Part shown: in pieces, positions 33,974-45,841 of the stretch
Position numbering within the stretch: the first letter of the stretch is position 1
Layout: each line of letters starts with the position of its first letter
DNA from: Blumeriella jaapii
Lineage: Eukaryota > Ascomycota > Leotiomycetes > Helotiales > Drepanopezizaceae
Length of the DNA: 64,000 nt
NCBI GenBank assembly: GCA_009599575.1
Contig: VWND01000022.1
Span: forward strand, 124,001-188,000
Reading direction: 5' to 3'
The notes under the pieces: model-generated
What the model was told of the DNA's origin: nothing
What the model saw: the letters and a program-made list of their open reading frames with translations, nothing else
Database searches by the model: none
Translations under genes and position numbers: made by a program

Positions 33974-36900
33974 TTAATCATCGGGCGGCAGCGCGGGCAG
34001 TGGTTTCCGCGCTGTGCTGAGACTGTCCTTCGGCTCGTAGTCTGGCGGAGGTGAAGATGAAGACGGGAATCTGTCGTGCTTCTCTTGTGGCGGCGGCGTG
34101 GTGATATAGGATGGCAAAGGAACTGGGGATGGGGAGGGCAGGGGAGAGTTCCTCGGCGGCGGGGGTGGTAGGGGGAGTTCCAGCTCAGGGAAGGGGTCGG
34201 TTTCTGAGGGTGAGGTTTGAAAGGTAGGTTGATGGTTGTCTGCAGCTTTTGATGGGGAGGTAGAGAGGTGCTGCTGGCGAGTTGGCGATGGGTTTTGGAT
34301 CGCGATTGTTGGGGTGTGGGCTGGACTTGAGAGCAGGGCAGGCCGTTCCCCGTCCACTGGGCTCTCTCTCGTTGTGTCCTGTGGCCGGTTGAAACCTTTT
34401 CGTTTCTTCGAGTTGCGTTTCTTTGGCGACGCTGTGTGGCCTTGGGCTTGTGATGTGGAGTACAACGAGTCGGGCGATGCGCGCGTAGCTGGCGTTTGGG
34501 ATTGAGAAAGCGGCGCTGAGTCCGGAGGCTCTTCTGCACCGTTGACTCGAGCGTGGATATCCTCTCCACCAGCAGATGGAGGCGAAGGCGCGCGTTCATC
34601 ACCAGGGGAATAGGCCATACCATCGTCGTCTTCCAGATGTGCCCGCCGCCCGCCACCCATCCACATCCTCCCGCTCCCGCTTTCGTTCGCTCTCCGGTAC
34701 TCTGGGGTGTCCAGCGGGCTCTCTGTCGGAAAGCCCGAGAACATCCTCACTCTGCTATGCAGTCTGCTGTGCAGATATGGGATTTCGAGGTTCGTGCCTG
34801 CGGAGACCCGCGAGAAAATGACAAGCGCGAGACAGAGGAGCAAGAGCACGGATTGCACGATTGACATGCGTTTCTGAAAAATGACTTCGTCGGCCAAGAT
34901 GTTGAGTCGGGAGCTTATAGCCATGATCTCTCGACGGGACTCGTCGCGTTGGGTCTCTAAAGATATGACAGTACTCTGCCAGATCTCGTCGTACTGCTGT
35001 CTAAACTGGCGGAGCTCGTCCAGAACGGTACTGTTAAGTGTGTCGAGAAATGTGGTTGTTTTCTGCAGCTGTTTCTTCTCGACCTTGTTGAAGGCTTCGC
35101 GGAGAATGCGTGACTGCTCTTCGATGTATTTTAGAGAAAGGGTGGAATTGGATTCCAGGAAGTTGAGGCGCCGGGAGACAGCTTCGAAGAAGGATTCTTG
35201 GATGGTAGGAAGGGGTGGCGAGGCAGATGATGCGGCTGTTGTTTGTTCTTGGGAATCGTGAAATTCGTGGCGACTTTCTGGGTGGATGTTGATGGTGGAG
35301 CGGGGGTTGGACGATCGGACACAGATTCGGTGGTGTCTGATGTTGATGCTACGGAGCTGGCCTTTGAAGTAGCACTTTGGGCTGCTGCTGATTCTGCAAT
35401 AGGAGTAGCAGTGGATGGATGAGCTGTGGTGGCGGCGGTGGAAGACGTAGCAACTATCCCTTGGCCGGCAGGCTGACTAGAAGCAACCGGCAAGCTGGTC
35501 GGACCAATTGGTCCTATATAGATAGCTTCTGGCGCTGGGCACTCAGATATATGGCAGGTCACATCCAGTCGCGTATCCCTGAAGATATGGGCACCAGATT
35601 GCCCCCACGAGGTGGTGATATCCATCTGTGTTTCCAGCGACCAGTTCCCAATCCCGTCTTGAGTCGTGTCGAGGAATGGGTCGGCCAATCTAGCCATGGA
35701 GGCCGTAGCCGTCTCATCACTGGCCGCCTTTAACTTCTCAGCCATCTGTAACTCCTCTGCTACGGCTTCAGGAACGAATTGCTCATCCTCTCCGGCCTCA
35801 ACTTCCTCACGCTCTTCGCCCGCATCAATGGCTTCAGTCTCCTTCCAGCTTTCCAACATGCGAGTGCCGTGCACCCGAACCAGTGACAGAGGGCAGTAGT
35901 ACTCATTCCCGTAATGGCTGAGAAACTCTATCCGAATGTACCTCGCCCAGATCTGAGGGTTTGAGATCAGGAAGGCCTGGATCTCTCTTGAGTTTCGTGC
36001 CTCGTACGTCCCAGCATCTTTCCACTTGTCGATCTTCACCGGGTAGCGGTCGCTCAGACTCACCCGAAAAGTCCGAATCATGCTGGAGAAGAACTCGTAG
36101 TTGGCGAGAACCACAGTATCGATCCAAATATCCTCCTGCCTTTCCGTCAGCATGTAATCTCTGATCCAAGCCGTAAGAGCCTTACCGAAAGCTCGATGAT
36201 GATGAACTTGTTCTCCACAGTACACTCCGTAAGCATGTACGAGTCCTTGTTCTCAATCAACACCGCCTTTGGGTTCTTCGCGCCCGGATGCGTCTTTAGA
36301 ATCGTAGCCCCGGCATCGAAACTCGCATATGAAAATCTCTCCTTGCATGTCTTTCCCGCATCTTTGCTGCGATACTGCTCAATCTTGCGTTCCTCCACGA
36401 CCACCAGCTCCTGTACTTTGTCCGTGGGATCTTCAGCTCTTGCCTGTTCTTTGCCTCCGCTCCTGAAAGCGCCGAAATGGAGGTCGATTTCGTCTTCTTC
36501 ACTCAAGGATTCCAGGTTGCTCGGGATACTGTCCAAATCCCGCTTTTTGCTCTCGGGAATGCGTTTTCCCCCGCCGTTCGCATTTGCTTGCCCAGCTTTT
36601 TCGAGTGTCTGTTTCTTCCACTCTTCGAAGGATAGGAAAGAAGCTTCGTTGAGCTCTCCGGTCTCGAGATCTGTGGCCGCTGCATCCGCCACTTCTGCCA
36701 CACTCGACCGTGTTCCCTCTTGCGCGTCCGGAGCCTGGAACACGCTCGTCGCATTATGCCCTCCTGCACTCTGCGTGCCATTTCCGCTGGCACCCCCCTC
36801 CAGCTTCTCACCCCCCTCCCCCGACCTTGCCGGCCCATTCGCGCTGCTCCACGAGCTCTTCAGGCATTGCTGCGGCAGCACATCCGTAATGTAGTTGACG

Positions 36901-37031
36901 GTCCTCGCCTCGCACGTCGGCGCCGCGCTGATGGTCGGCGTCGGTCTCGGGGTCTCAGTTATGGAATTTGCGCCTGCGCATTCGACACCGAGCAAAAGCG
37001 CAACGAGCAGAGGGGGCAGGACGATGTGCAT
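33974..37031 (-). CDS. SUN-domain protein of the Slp1/SUCO type (one apparent frameshift)
   Basis: Slp1-type SUN proteins act in the ER/nuclear-envelope membrane with roles in membrane-protein folding. Exon 1 is 36186-37031 and exon 2 is 33974-36135 (intron 50 nt). The start is MHIVLPPLLVALLLGVECAG, a signal peptide. The luminal part includes a typical FLSFEEWKKQTLEKAG motif, then the SUN domain from FSYASFDAGATILKTHPGAK through AVLIENKDSYMLTECTVENK, DIWIDTVVLANYEFFSSMIR, FRVSLSDRYPVKIDKWKDAG, FLISNPQIWARYIRIEFLSH and YYCPLSLVRVHGTRMLESWK. A Ser/Thr/Ala-rich stretch and a coiled coil (FFEAVSRRLNFLESNSTLSL) precede the membrane segment SIVQSVLLLLCLALVIFSRV and a Pro-rich tail. The coiled-coil part lies in a different frame from the SUN part; one missing base in GTCGCCAC (about 35266-35273) explains it, giving 1002 residues. 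Confidence 0.92.
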
Positions 37032-37676
37032 GCTGCCTTCGTCATTTTCTGGCTCTCCCCCTTCCCGTCCCTTGCCGGCCTCTCTCTATCGTTTGTGTGT
37101 GTTCCTAGGGTTGGATAGGTTCGGTGATAACATGCAGGTAGATGTTTCGACGTGGCAGTTACTGAGATGGTCGAGAGGGACGTTGGAGACCGAGAGGGAC
37201 CAGAGAACAAGGCTTTCGCTCACTGGAGGCTGCTCTACCCGGACTGCAGTCTGCAATAAGTTCCTGGATCATGCGTCGTTTGGGCATTGCAGAGTGAGGG
37301 AGGCTGACATTCATGCAAATGGCGATGTGGAGTGAGCACACGTGACATGAGGCTTAATCCGGGGGTAAGTAAACAAAGGCTGAGTTAGAGTGGGATCTTG
37401 CGAAAGAAAAATGGATTTTACAGGGACAACTTGAGATCTGCATTACTCGACCGAGAAGACAGTCGTCTGTCGTGTAGTCGAACGGCACTTTTACTAAAAT
37501 GGCTTCCAGCCCAGCCTCCCGCAAGTGACATGATGTCAATGTCGACGCCGCTAAGCGATCATTTCCAAACAACAACATCCGCGATCACACCCAATATTTG
37601 AGCCTCATCATCCACCCTTTCACCAGTATTTGAGCCTCATCATCCACCCTTTCACCCCCAAACTCACGGCTCAAAA
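37032..37676. promoter_or_regulatory. Divergent promoter SUN protein / FUN14 protein, with 32-bp direct duplication
   Basis: 645 bp between divergent starts. A unit of about 32 bp (CARTATTTGAGCCTCATCAT and 12 more) occurs twice in tandem at 37592-37623 and 37624-37655, ending about 20 bp before the FUN14-protein ATG. No gene in between. Confidence 0.7.
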
Positions 37677-38334
37677 ATGCCATCCTTCCTCCTCCGGCCT
37701 CTCCTTCGACCCCAAACCCTCGGTCTCGGCTTGGGCCTCACATCCTACCTCTCCTACCAGCTGGCCTTCGGCAGCCAACAGCGCCCCATCCGTCTCGATT
37801 CCACGCGGTCCTCCTCGCCCATCCTGTCCAGTGACTCGTACGCGCGCAACGCGAAGGTGCCCGTGGTGCGGGAGGGCAAGCTGAACGAGAGCGCCGTGAG
37901 GCAGATCAGCTCGGGCAGTGTCATTGGTATGTTAGGATGTTTAGTTTGGCCTCCCCGCCTCTTCTCATCCCTCCTTCGGCACTGATGCGATCGTCTTCAC
38001 GCGAATCTGGATGTTGGCTGACGGGAATGAAATCACAGGATTGGTGGCAGGGCTGGCCGTCAGCACTTTCTCCAAGTCTCTAGCGCTGATCCTGGGATTG
38101 TTGGTTGTAGGTGTACAAGTAGGTCGCACTTCGCCACGTTAAGACGGGGAGAAACGAGAACGATGGTACTGACGGGCACAGTATGCGTCTTCGTACGGCA
38201 TTCACATCATCCCGTATGACCGCCTTCAGAAATACGTTACGGGCCTAGATCTCCGTTCTGCAGTACAAGATCACGTCGCTTTCAAAGTCTCGTTTGGAAC
38301 TACGTTCGCACTCGCAGCCTTCATGCATTTTTAA
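37677..38334 (+). CDS. FUN14-family mitochondrial outer-membrane protein
   Basis: FUN14 proteins are small multi-span mitochondrial proteins; the animal member FUNDC1 is a mitophagy receptor. Exons 37677-37926, 38039-38118 and 38182-38334 join in phase to 160 residues. The N-terminus (MPSFLLRPLLRPQTLGLGLG) could be a targeting segment. The FUN14 core is SAVRQISSGSVIGLVAGLAV, STFSKSLALILGLLVVGVQY and ASSYGIHIIPYDRLQKYV, followed by FKVSFGTTFALAAFMHF at the C-terminus. No LIR-type YxxL is obvious near the N-terminus, so a mitophagy receptor role should not be assumed. Confidence 0.87.
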
Positions 38335-38435
38335 TCGGAGGGCAAAGAGGACCGCCATGTAAATAGATACCAGATCAAAAGCCTGCCTCCTTCGTCGTGT
38401 CAAGACACACCTCGGCCCCGGTGAAAGTGAGGGGA

Positions 38436-40617
38436 TCAGAAAGGCGCAGTCTCTCGCTCCAACCACTTCATAGCCAGAGAACCAGACTCAAAGAAACCCT
38501 TCGTCTTGGAACGGATGACTGCGTGGTACTCATTCAACCACTTCTTTTCTCTCGTCGTGAGCAGCGACTCGTCGATCAGCTTGCGGCAGAAGGGGACCAT
38601 GGTCACGTGCTCGAAGCCGAGATACGGCTTGTCGCCAAATTTGTGCTTGGTCTCAACCTCCTTCACCATGACGATGTTCTCGATACGTATGCCGAAGCTG
38701 CCGTCCTCGTAGTAGCCGGGCTCGTTGGATATGACATTTCCGGGTGCGAGAGGGACTTCGGAGTATTGAATTCTAGTGCCGATCCCGATCGGGCCTTCGT
38801 GGACGTTCAAGTAGGAGCCAACGCCGTGACCAGTACCATGGCGATAGTCCAAGCCCTCTTCCTGGTGGGAAGTTAGCAAAGTCCGGAAGGGGCGAGTGTG
38901 TAAACATACCCAGAGGAATTGTCTCGCCAGGGTGTCGAGAGCAAATCCAGTGGTCCCTTTGGGGAAAACAGCCATGTCCAGCAACATTGCCTTTGAGGAC
39001 TAAAGTGTATGCCTTTCTCTCCATCTCAGTTGGCTCGCCAAAGTGAAGCGTGCGAGTGGTGTCAGTGGTACCATCTAAGTACTGAGCGCCAGAATCACAC
39101 AGGTACACGGCCTTGGGGTCAATGGTCGCACAGTTTCCACGTTCCGGAGAGTAATGAATGACAGCGGCGTTAGCTCCAGTAGAGGAAATGGTGTCAAAAG
39201 ATAGCCCGACAAAGTGCTCTTGCTTCGATCTCAGCTCTTCTAACTTGTCAGCTGCTGTCACTTCGTCAATGTCGGCCCTTTCAACCGCGATCTGATGTTC
39301 CAGCCAGGCAAAGTACTCAGTGAGTGCTGCTCCGTCTCGGATGTGGCATGCCCGCATACCCTCAAGCTCCGTCTCATTCTTGACAGCTTTAGCATCGCCA
39401 ATGGGGCTTCTGATTTCCTCTACCTTGGCCTCTCCGCCCAAGGCTCTCTTCAGAGCCCAGGATGTTTTGGTTGAGACCAGGAACTTCTTGATGGGACCGC
39501 TTTGGCCGTCAACTTCTACCGTCAGAGACTCTCCCAGAGCTTGGCTGTCGTCCAAGATCTTTTCATATGGGCGAACTGACACTCCATTGTCGGCGAGGTA
39601 AGTTCTGCACTCGTTGCTCAGCTTAGAATCATTGACGAACAGGGTGGCCGACGTAGGCGTAATGGTCGCATAGGAGAAGAAGACTGGGTTGTATGGGATG
39701 TCGTTTCCGCGCAGGTTGAACAGCCACGCAACCTCGTCCAACATCGACACAATGAATCCTGAGCTTTTTTTCTTATCCAACTCCTTTCGAAGGTCCTCCA
39801 ATTTGGTCTTGACATCCTTCCCCGAGAATTGTTGAGGAAGCAGCTTGACCGGCTCGCTAGGCAGGGCTGGCCGATCCGATCCCCAGATCACATCGACCAG
39901 GTTCTCTTCCACGGCTGTGAGGTCCTGACCACCTCGTTTCTTGATCTTCTCGCCTAGCTTCCGGGCCTCGGGGGCAGAGATCACGCGCGGGTCGACGCCT
40001 ACCACCTTCCCTCCCTCCGACTGCTCAGCCGACCATTCCTGCCACGTTGGCACGTCTTGCAAGCCCTGCTTGAGCAGCAGCCAGTTCTCGTCGAGTTGCT
40101 TTGCCGCTTGGTTGAAATATCGACCATCTGTCGCCAGGGCCGCCTTCTCATGCGTGATGACTGCGCATCCTGCAGATCCAGTAAAGCCGGTGATGTACTC
40201 CCGTCGGCCATCGCACGGAGCAATGTACTCGGAGGAGTGGCTGTCTTCCGAGGGGACAACTAGGTAGGGTGTTAGAGTCGTTGGCCATTGGAACCGAAAC
40301 CACTCACATACTGTAGACATCCACCTTGTGTTCTTCATGAGCTCCCTCAGCCGGGCTAAGCGCCCCGTAGTGACCACCTTCTCCATATCTACGCTTGACT
40401 TGACGCGCTCTTCCCGGGTGGTGGTTGATGTCGAGAACGGGTCCACGGCGCTCGTCGAGAAGGCACTGTAGCGGAGGCAGATGTTGATATTGGCGTTCTG
40501 GACACGCGATTGGCCAAGGACGAAGGGATTGATTGTGATGGTGATCTTGCGGATGTTCTGGATCGCTCGGAAGTATCGCATCGGTCGGTTGACTGGGAGT
40601 TCAAGTGGCTGCAGCAA
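38436..40617 (-). CDS. Xaa-Pro aminopeptidase P (two apparent frameshifts)
   Basis: Metallopeptidase (pita-bread fold, M24B) removing N-terminal residues before proline. Exons 40312-40617, 38910-40259 and 38436-38861. The core starts at [17 protein letters not shown] (Met78), the usual start of the cytosolic enzyme of about 617 aa. The preceding 77 residues ([20 protein letters not shown]...SAFSTSA) look like a mitochondrial presequence, so two start sites are plausible. Markers: [31 protein letters not shown], metal ligands in [61 protein letters not shown] and [12 protein letters not shown]. Frame breaks: at ATGAAGAACACAAG (about 40328-40335) one base is missing before HKVDVYIVPSEDSH; at GTTGCTGGAC (about 38977-38984) two bases are missing before [12 protein letters not shown]. 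With +1 and +2 all exon phases agree. Confidence 0.93.
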
Positions 40618-41234
40618 TCACCGACGGGATTGAACTGGACTGGACGAGATGAGGGGAGGTGAGGTGGGATGAAGTGAGGTGAGGTGAGTGAGGTGAGGTG
40701 AGTGAGGTGAGGTGAGTGAGGTAAGGTGAGTGAGGTGAGGTGAGGTGGATGGCAGATGAGGTGGGGTGAGGTGGGGGATGGAGGATGTAGGATGGGGATG
40801 GCGATGGCGATGGCGCGGCAGAGACGAATGATTTAAGCGCGCGCCGGCGACTAATCCCACAAGCGCGGGCGGCTACCCCGCGGCTGTTGGAAAAGGAAGG
40901 AAAGAGCGGCACAAGGCTGAGCATGGCAGCCTGAGGCTCAAACACCAACACGCTCTACCGTCCCAGGCTAGTGCCTGAGGTACCAATATCCAATATTGGA
41001 ACGTCCTCCATCTTGTCTTTCACCCAAAACATCAACCTGAGAGCCGCGCGGCTCATGATCGAATTCTCTTTGCGCGCTTGGGCACATACACAATGAAACA
41101 TTCCCCCCTTTGGTTCACCTTTTGAGGTTGTGAATCTTTCTTCGGTCATCTCTCACTCTCTCTCGATACATACAGTACTGTTCAACCTGATTCGATCTTC
41201 GCTTCTGGTCACCCCCCATACAAACGTCGAGACG
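40618..41234. promoter_or_regulatory. Divergent promoter aminopeptidase P / karyopherin with GGTGAG minisatellite
   Basis: 617 bp between divergent starts. From about 40640 to 40790 the + strand is a run of GGTGAG/GGTGAGTGA units (period 14 at its most regular) directly upstream of the aminopeptidase start. No gene inside. Confidence 0.7.
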
Positions 41235-44200
41235 ATGGACCACCGTCAGCTCCCCAGCTCCTTGGGTGAAGTTCAAGAGGTAGGGCATTGCGAGTGTTCC
41301 AGTTGGCGCCCCGATCTTCTCTCCAACCATCGGATCAGTCGTGTCGAGCGCCATTGCCTGTTGACGTGCGCTCTGATGTGGTGTTGATGTTCGGAGTAGC
41401 AAACGGCTTGCTGATGTTTCTTCTGCTCTAGCTCATCACACAACTGTATCGCCCCGGAGCCCCGGAAAAGATCGCTCAGGTCCAAGAGAGCCTACAGAGA
41501 CTTCAACGTGCCTCGGAAGGCTGGCAGCTCGCAACCAGTCTTTCCAGTCACCCGGACGAGCAAGTTCGATTCTTTGCGGCCCTGACCTTCACGGTCAAGC
41601 TCAACACCGACGCGTGAGTTCAGAGTATGTGCCCCAGAATCTAATCCCTAACGCCTGCTGCAGACAGTCTTTGAGTGACGAAGACGCTCAAGCTCTGCTG
41701 CAGACACTCGTCGCATGGCTGATCCGCTGCTTGCGAAGCTCGGAGGGTGCTCTCGTCGTCAGAAAGCTATGTTCGACCCTGGTGGCCTACTTTCTCCAAT
41801 TCTCCGCCTCGTGGACACATTGCGTAAAGCATCTGATGCTTTGCTTATGTGCGAACGAGGCACTTCCTTATTCTGCATCAGAAAATGCCCAGGACCCCTC
41901 GGCTATGGTTAAGAGCCTCTCCCAATCTGGAACCAGCGATGCAATCCCCAAGTCTGTGGTTCTCTTTTGGTTCGCGGCTACGCTCGTAGAAGAGGTCGGA
42001 AAGACGGACTCAAACTCTATGAAACAGTTGGGTCACACCACTCGTGTGTTGTGTTGTGCAGCAGAGCTGATCTTGATTAGGCATAAATTCCACCTCTGTG
42101 TGCTACCTAATGTTGATGATATCGTCCCGTTAATGTCGAATTACATTTCAGACACTTCGGCCGACTTAAAGACGAGACAGGAGGCAATGAAATGCTTTCA
42201 GGTGAGTTGATCTGCTTTGCTTACAACTCGGGGTCCCTCCGACCTGTCCATCTCCTAGGGTTTCGAGCTGATCATCTCCAGTCCTGGGTTTCGTACTCTC
42301 ATCGTGCCTTCGTTGATGATGCCATTGTGCTTAACCCATTACAGGCACTTACACAGACGGCTATCATGTGTCTAGCAGAAGATGGTCTCTACGAAATTAC
42401 AATTGAGCTTTTGTCAGATACCCTCACGAACTACTCGAAATTCTTACGAAAGGAAGACTTCGCAGTTTTGAAATCCTTGTTCAACAGCACATGGGCTCAG
42501 GAACGGTATCAACGTCTTGTCAAAGGAGATTACGACTTTGACTCCCTCCAGTTCGGAATGTTCATGATTGCGTTTGGCGATGCAACTGTGACAGATCTAG
42601 CTCGAAATTGCGATACCGATCCTCAGTCGTATCAATACTTGTCGGCTCTCTGCGCCCTGCTTGGTGCCGAAGGATACGCTGTCCATGAAGACAAGATCTA
42701 TGTGCCCGCCCTGGAATTTTGGAGTACCTTCGTGGAAACAATGATTGACGATGCTTACGCCTCTGAAGGCGAGAAACCCACCTGGTTTCCGACGGCCCAA
42801 GAGCTTGTCAGGCAGGTCATTGAGAGATGTTGGCTCAAGAGTCAGTTACCGCCTCCCAGTGAGTACAGCTCTTGGGACTCGGTAGATCGTGTAGGGTTCA
42901 AAGATGCGCGGAGAGACTTTTCTGATTTGCTTCAACAATTTTACATCACAACCGGTATTCCCCTGCTACAGGTGTTCATTGATCTTCTCCAAAAGTCTGC
43001 CACCGCAAAGAACTGGGCAGAGCTCGAGGCTGCAACATACTGCTTATCCTGGTTTTCAGACTGTATAGCTGAAGATTCCGAGCGGTATGAGTATTTGGAC
43101 AAGGTCTTCACATCATCTTTCATCTCCCTATTCTCGGACCCAAACGCCGAGGTCCCCACACGGGCCATGAAGGGCTTCTTAGATCTCGTCAATGTCTACA
43201 CGTACTACTTCTACCGGAGGCCCTCGAGTCTCTCAGGCATACTGAACATTGTCTTCAGCGCGACTGGTCTGCCATCCTTGTCCAAGACTGCGTCCAAATC
43301 AATCATGAAGCTTTGCTCAGATTGCCGAAAGATACTTGTCCCGGAACTCGGTGTATTTCTCCAACACTATGACAACATTGCTTCGAATTACACGCTTGAT
43401 GACACGGTCAAAGAGGCAGTCATGGAAGGAATAGCTTCTATCATCCAAGCACTAGACAGCGACGAGGTCAAGCTTGCTCCGCTCAAGCACTTACTCGACT
43501 ACGTGCAGGCAGACGTGGAGAAATGTCTAGAGCTCGCACCCCAACCCTCAACTAATGGACTGACGGCTCTGAATTTCGGCACCATCTCTCTCAAATGCCT
43601 CGCGGCCATCGCGAAAGGCATTCAAACGCCCGCTGATATTCCCGTCGACCTCGAGAAAGTCGCTGAGGCAGCCTCGCCCTTCTGGTCGTCAGGAGAAGGC
43701 TCCGATGTGCATTTGAGGATTTACCTGATGATGACCCGGGTGTTCGATGTTCTTGGAGACCTTGGCGACATTGTTGAGGAGATTTGCATCATCTTAAGAC
43801 AAGGGTTCAGAGAAGAGGAGCCCGGTCCATTCGTGCTCCCGGCGAGACTTGCAGCAAAATTTCTGATGAGGGCCAACTTACAGACACCTCGATTAGGCCG
43901 CGTACTCACAACAGCAGCTTCCCTGATCTCTTCGCATAAGCTGGACGCAGACATCGAGGCAATACTCGACACCTTACTGAGCTGGGTCGCGCAGATCTTG
44001 CAAGACTTGGGTGGCAAGTTCCCACTTCCCATCTCCCTGACCTCGACTAACTACAATCCAGACCCCGGTAACGACCCCGAAGTCGCCCAGGCAGGCATCG
44101 ATTTCCTCCACCGTCTCCTCTTCAACTTCCCCCAGGTCCTCCTCCGCCACCAGCCAGCCTCCTCCCTCGAGTACCTCTTCATGTTCGCCCTGAAAGCCCT

Positions 44201-44690
44201 CGCCGGCACGGAACCCCTCCCCAAAGCCTCCGCCGCCGAGTTCTGGTCGGCCTTCATCTCTGTCCAGTCGCCGACGCTGCAACCATTGATCGAGAGCGCC
44301 GTCCAGCAGATCGGCCCGCTCCTCGCTCAAGCCCTGATTTATAACATCGGTGGCCACGCCGCGCGCAGCGATCTCGACAAGCTGTCGGATCCGCTCAAGA
44401 AGTTGGTCGTGAGGCAGGTGAATGCCAAGGCTTGGTTCGAGGCTGCGTTGATGGGGGACAGCTTCCCGAGCAGTATCGTGACGCCGAAGGACAAGAGTGT
44501 TTTCTTGACCAAGATTACGAGGTACTTCCCTTCCCGCCCTCTTTTCCCAAACATTTGCGATAATCTACTGTAGATGGGGCCTACCATGCTGACCGACACA
44601 TGCAGTCTCCGAGGCGCAAAAGGCACCAACCAGGTCGTGCGTGAGTTCTGGCTACAGTGCCGCGGGTCGAATTTCGCCTACGTCTCTTAG
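41235..44690 (+). CDS. Importin-beta family karyopherin, importin-13/Kap122 (Pdr6) type
   Basis: Nuclear transport receptor built of HEAT repeats. Exons 41235-41279, 41432-41613, 41664-42201, 42282-44521 and 44606-44690, all in phase, giving 1029 residues with no frame break. The N-terminus (LGEVQELITQLYRPGAPEKI...SHPDEQVRFFAALTFTVKLN) matches the importin N-terminal domain with its helical pair LATSLSS / VRFFAALTF. The middle consists of repeated helical pairs without enzyme motifs. The C-terminal SLRGAKGTNQVVREFWLQCR is typical of the importin-13/Pdr6 group. Cargo cannot be inferred. Divergent from aminopeptidase P and convergent with the SUR1-like gene. Confidence 0.88.
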
Positions 44691-45841
44691 ACGAATCTCT
44701 TGAAGCCTGCCCAACTTTCATTCTGGGAGGCTGTGTCGTTGTCGTCGTCAGTGCTGTAGAACGATACCCCTGGACACAATTTCGGTTTCACAGCACGAAA
44801 TAGAGGGACATGGAAAAGAAAAGTTGGTCGATTGAGCGTCCTCGATGGTTTGGATTTGAATTTCGAACCCCAATTTGATTTTCATCCGTGGTAACCGTGG
44901 ATCTTCTTCGACTGCGAGTATCTGGTTTATGCATAGCGATAGTGGCGTGAAGCCGAGTCGTCCAACCAGTCTCTCGAACCACACTACCTAGTGGTACAGC
45001 AAGTCCCGGTGAAATGTTCGCATCTCAACACGCCCGCCCGTCCGTCCGTCCGTCCCACTTGTTCAGAGTCCTGCAATCGCTTTCTTCCTCTTCTCTTTCT
45101 TTCTTTCCTTCTTGCTCTCCTTCTTCCTCTCCTTCTTTCCGCCCTTCCTTTCCTCCCTTCCTCTCCCCGGGTCGGAAAGTTCGTTCGGTTTATACAATCT
45201 TCTAGGGCCGCGTAAGAATAAATCGTGGGAAAACAGTTCGGCAGACCTATTACCATACCACCGTCAGCAGCAGCAGCAGCAGCAGCAGCAGTACGGCGAC
45301 AGGGAAAAAGCCACATGTCACGGCCTGCCCATGTGTACGCTGCTGTACATCCTGATCCTACTGTAGAAGCGAGTGAGTACTTTTGCGTTGGTCTGCCTGC
45401 TTGAACTTTTCGTGCCACGAGGTGGATGCACATGGCCTGTCCCTTCGCGACACCGATTGTGAGGAGAGGGGAAGGAGGGGGTTAGTACGTGAGCAGAGAT
45501 CGCGTAGATAACCAGGTCATTCATTGCTCTCATGTATTATCAAATAAGTACTTGTTTTGTCCCCATCGTAGCCCGAGATTCACAGATCTAAAAATCCTTG
45601 CCAACAGAAACAAGGCATGCCATGCAATGCCACAGCAAAGGAGAACTTGGCTATACATAATAACCCCACATCTTCATAACAGTGGGCGGGACTTGCGCGT
45701 GGCCAGAGAGTCTATACAAGTTCTCTATGCTGCACTAGCAAGAACTGTCTCTCTGCCCCCTATCCAATTACACGGCCCTCACTTTCTTTACCAGATGCGG
45801 CGCCGAGGGACAACTTTCCCATGTTCGGCTGTGGGGAATGA
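44691..45841. other. Convergent intergenic DNA with CAG and polypyrimidine tracts
   Basis: About 1.15 kb. Contains a C/T-only stretch at about 45070-45165 and (CAG)8 at about 45267-45291. ORFs on both strands are low-complexity. No gene supported. Confidence 0.5.

Noticed and set aside
44984..45433. Minus-strand ORF of 149 codons
   Set aside because: Arg/Glu/Lys-rich translation of a C/T-only tract and a CAG repeat.
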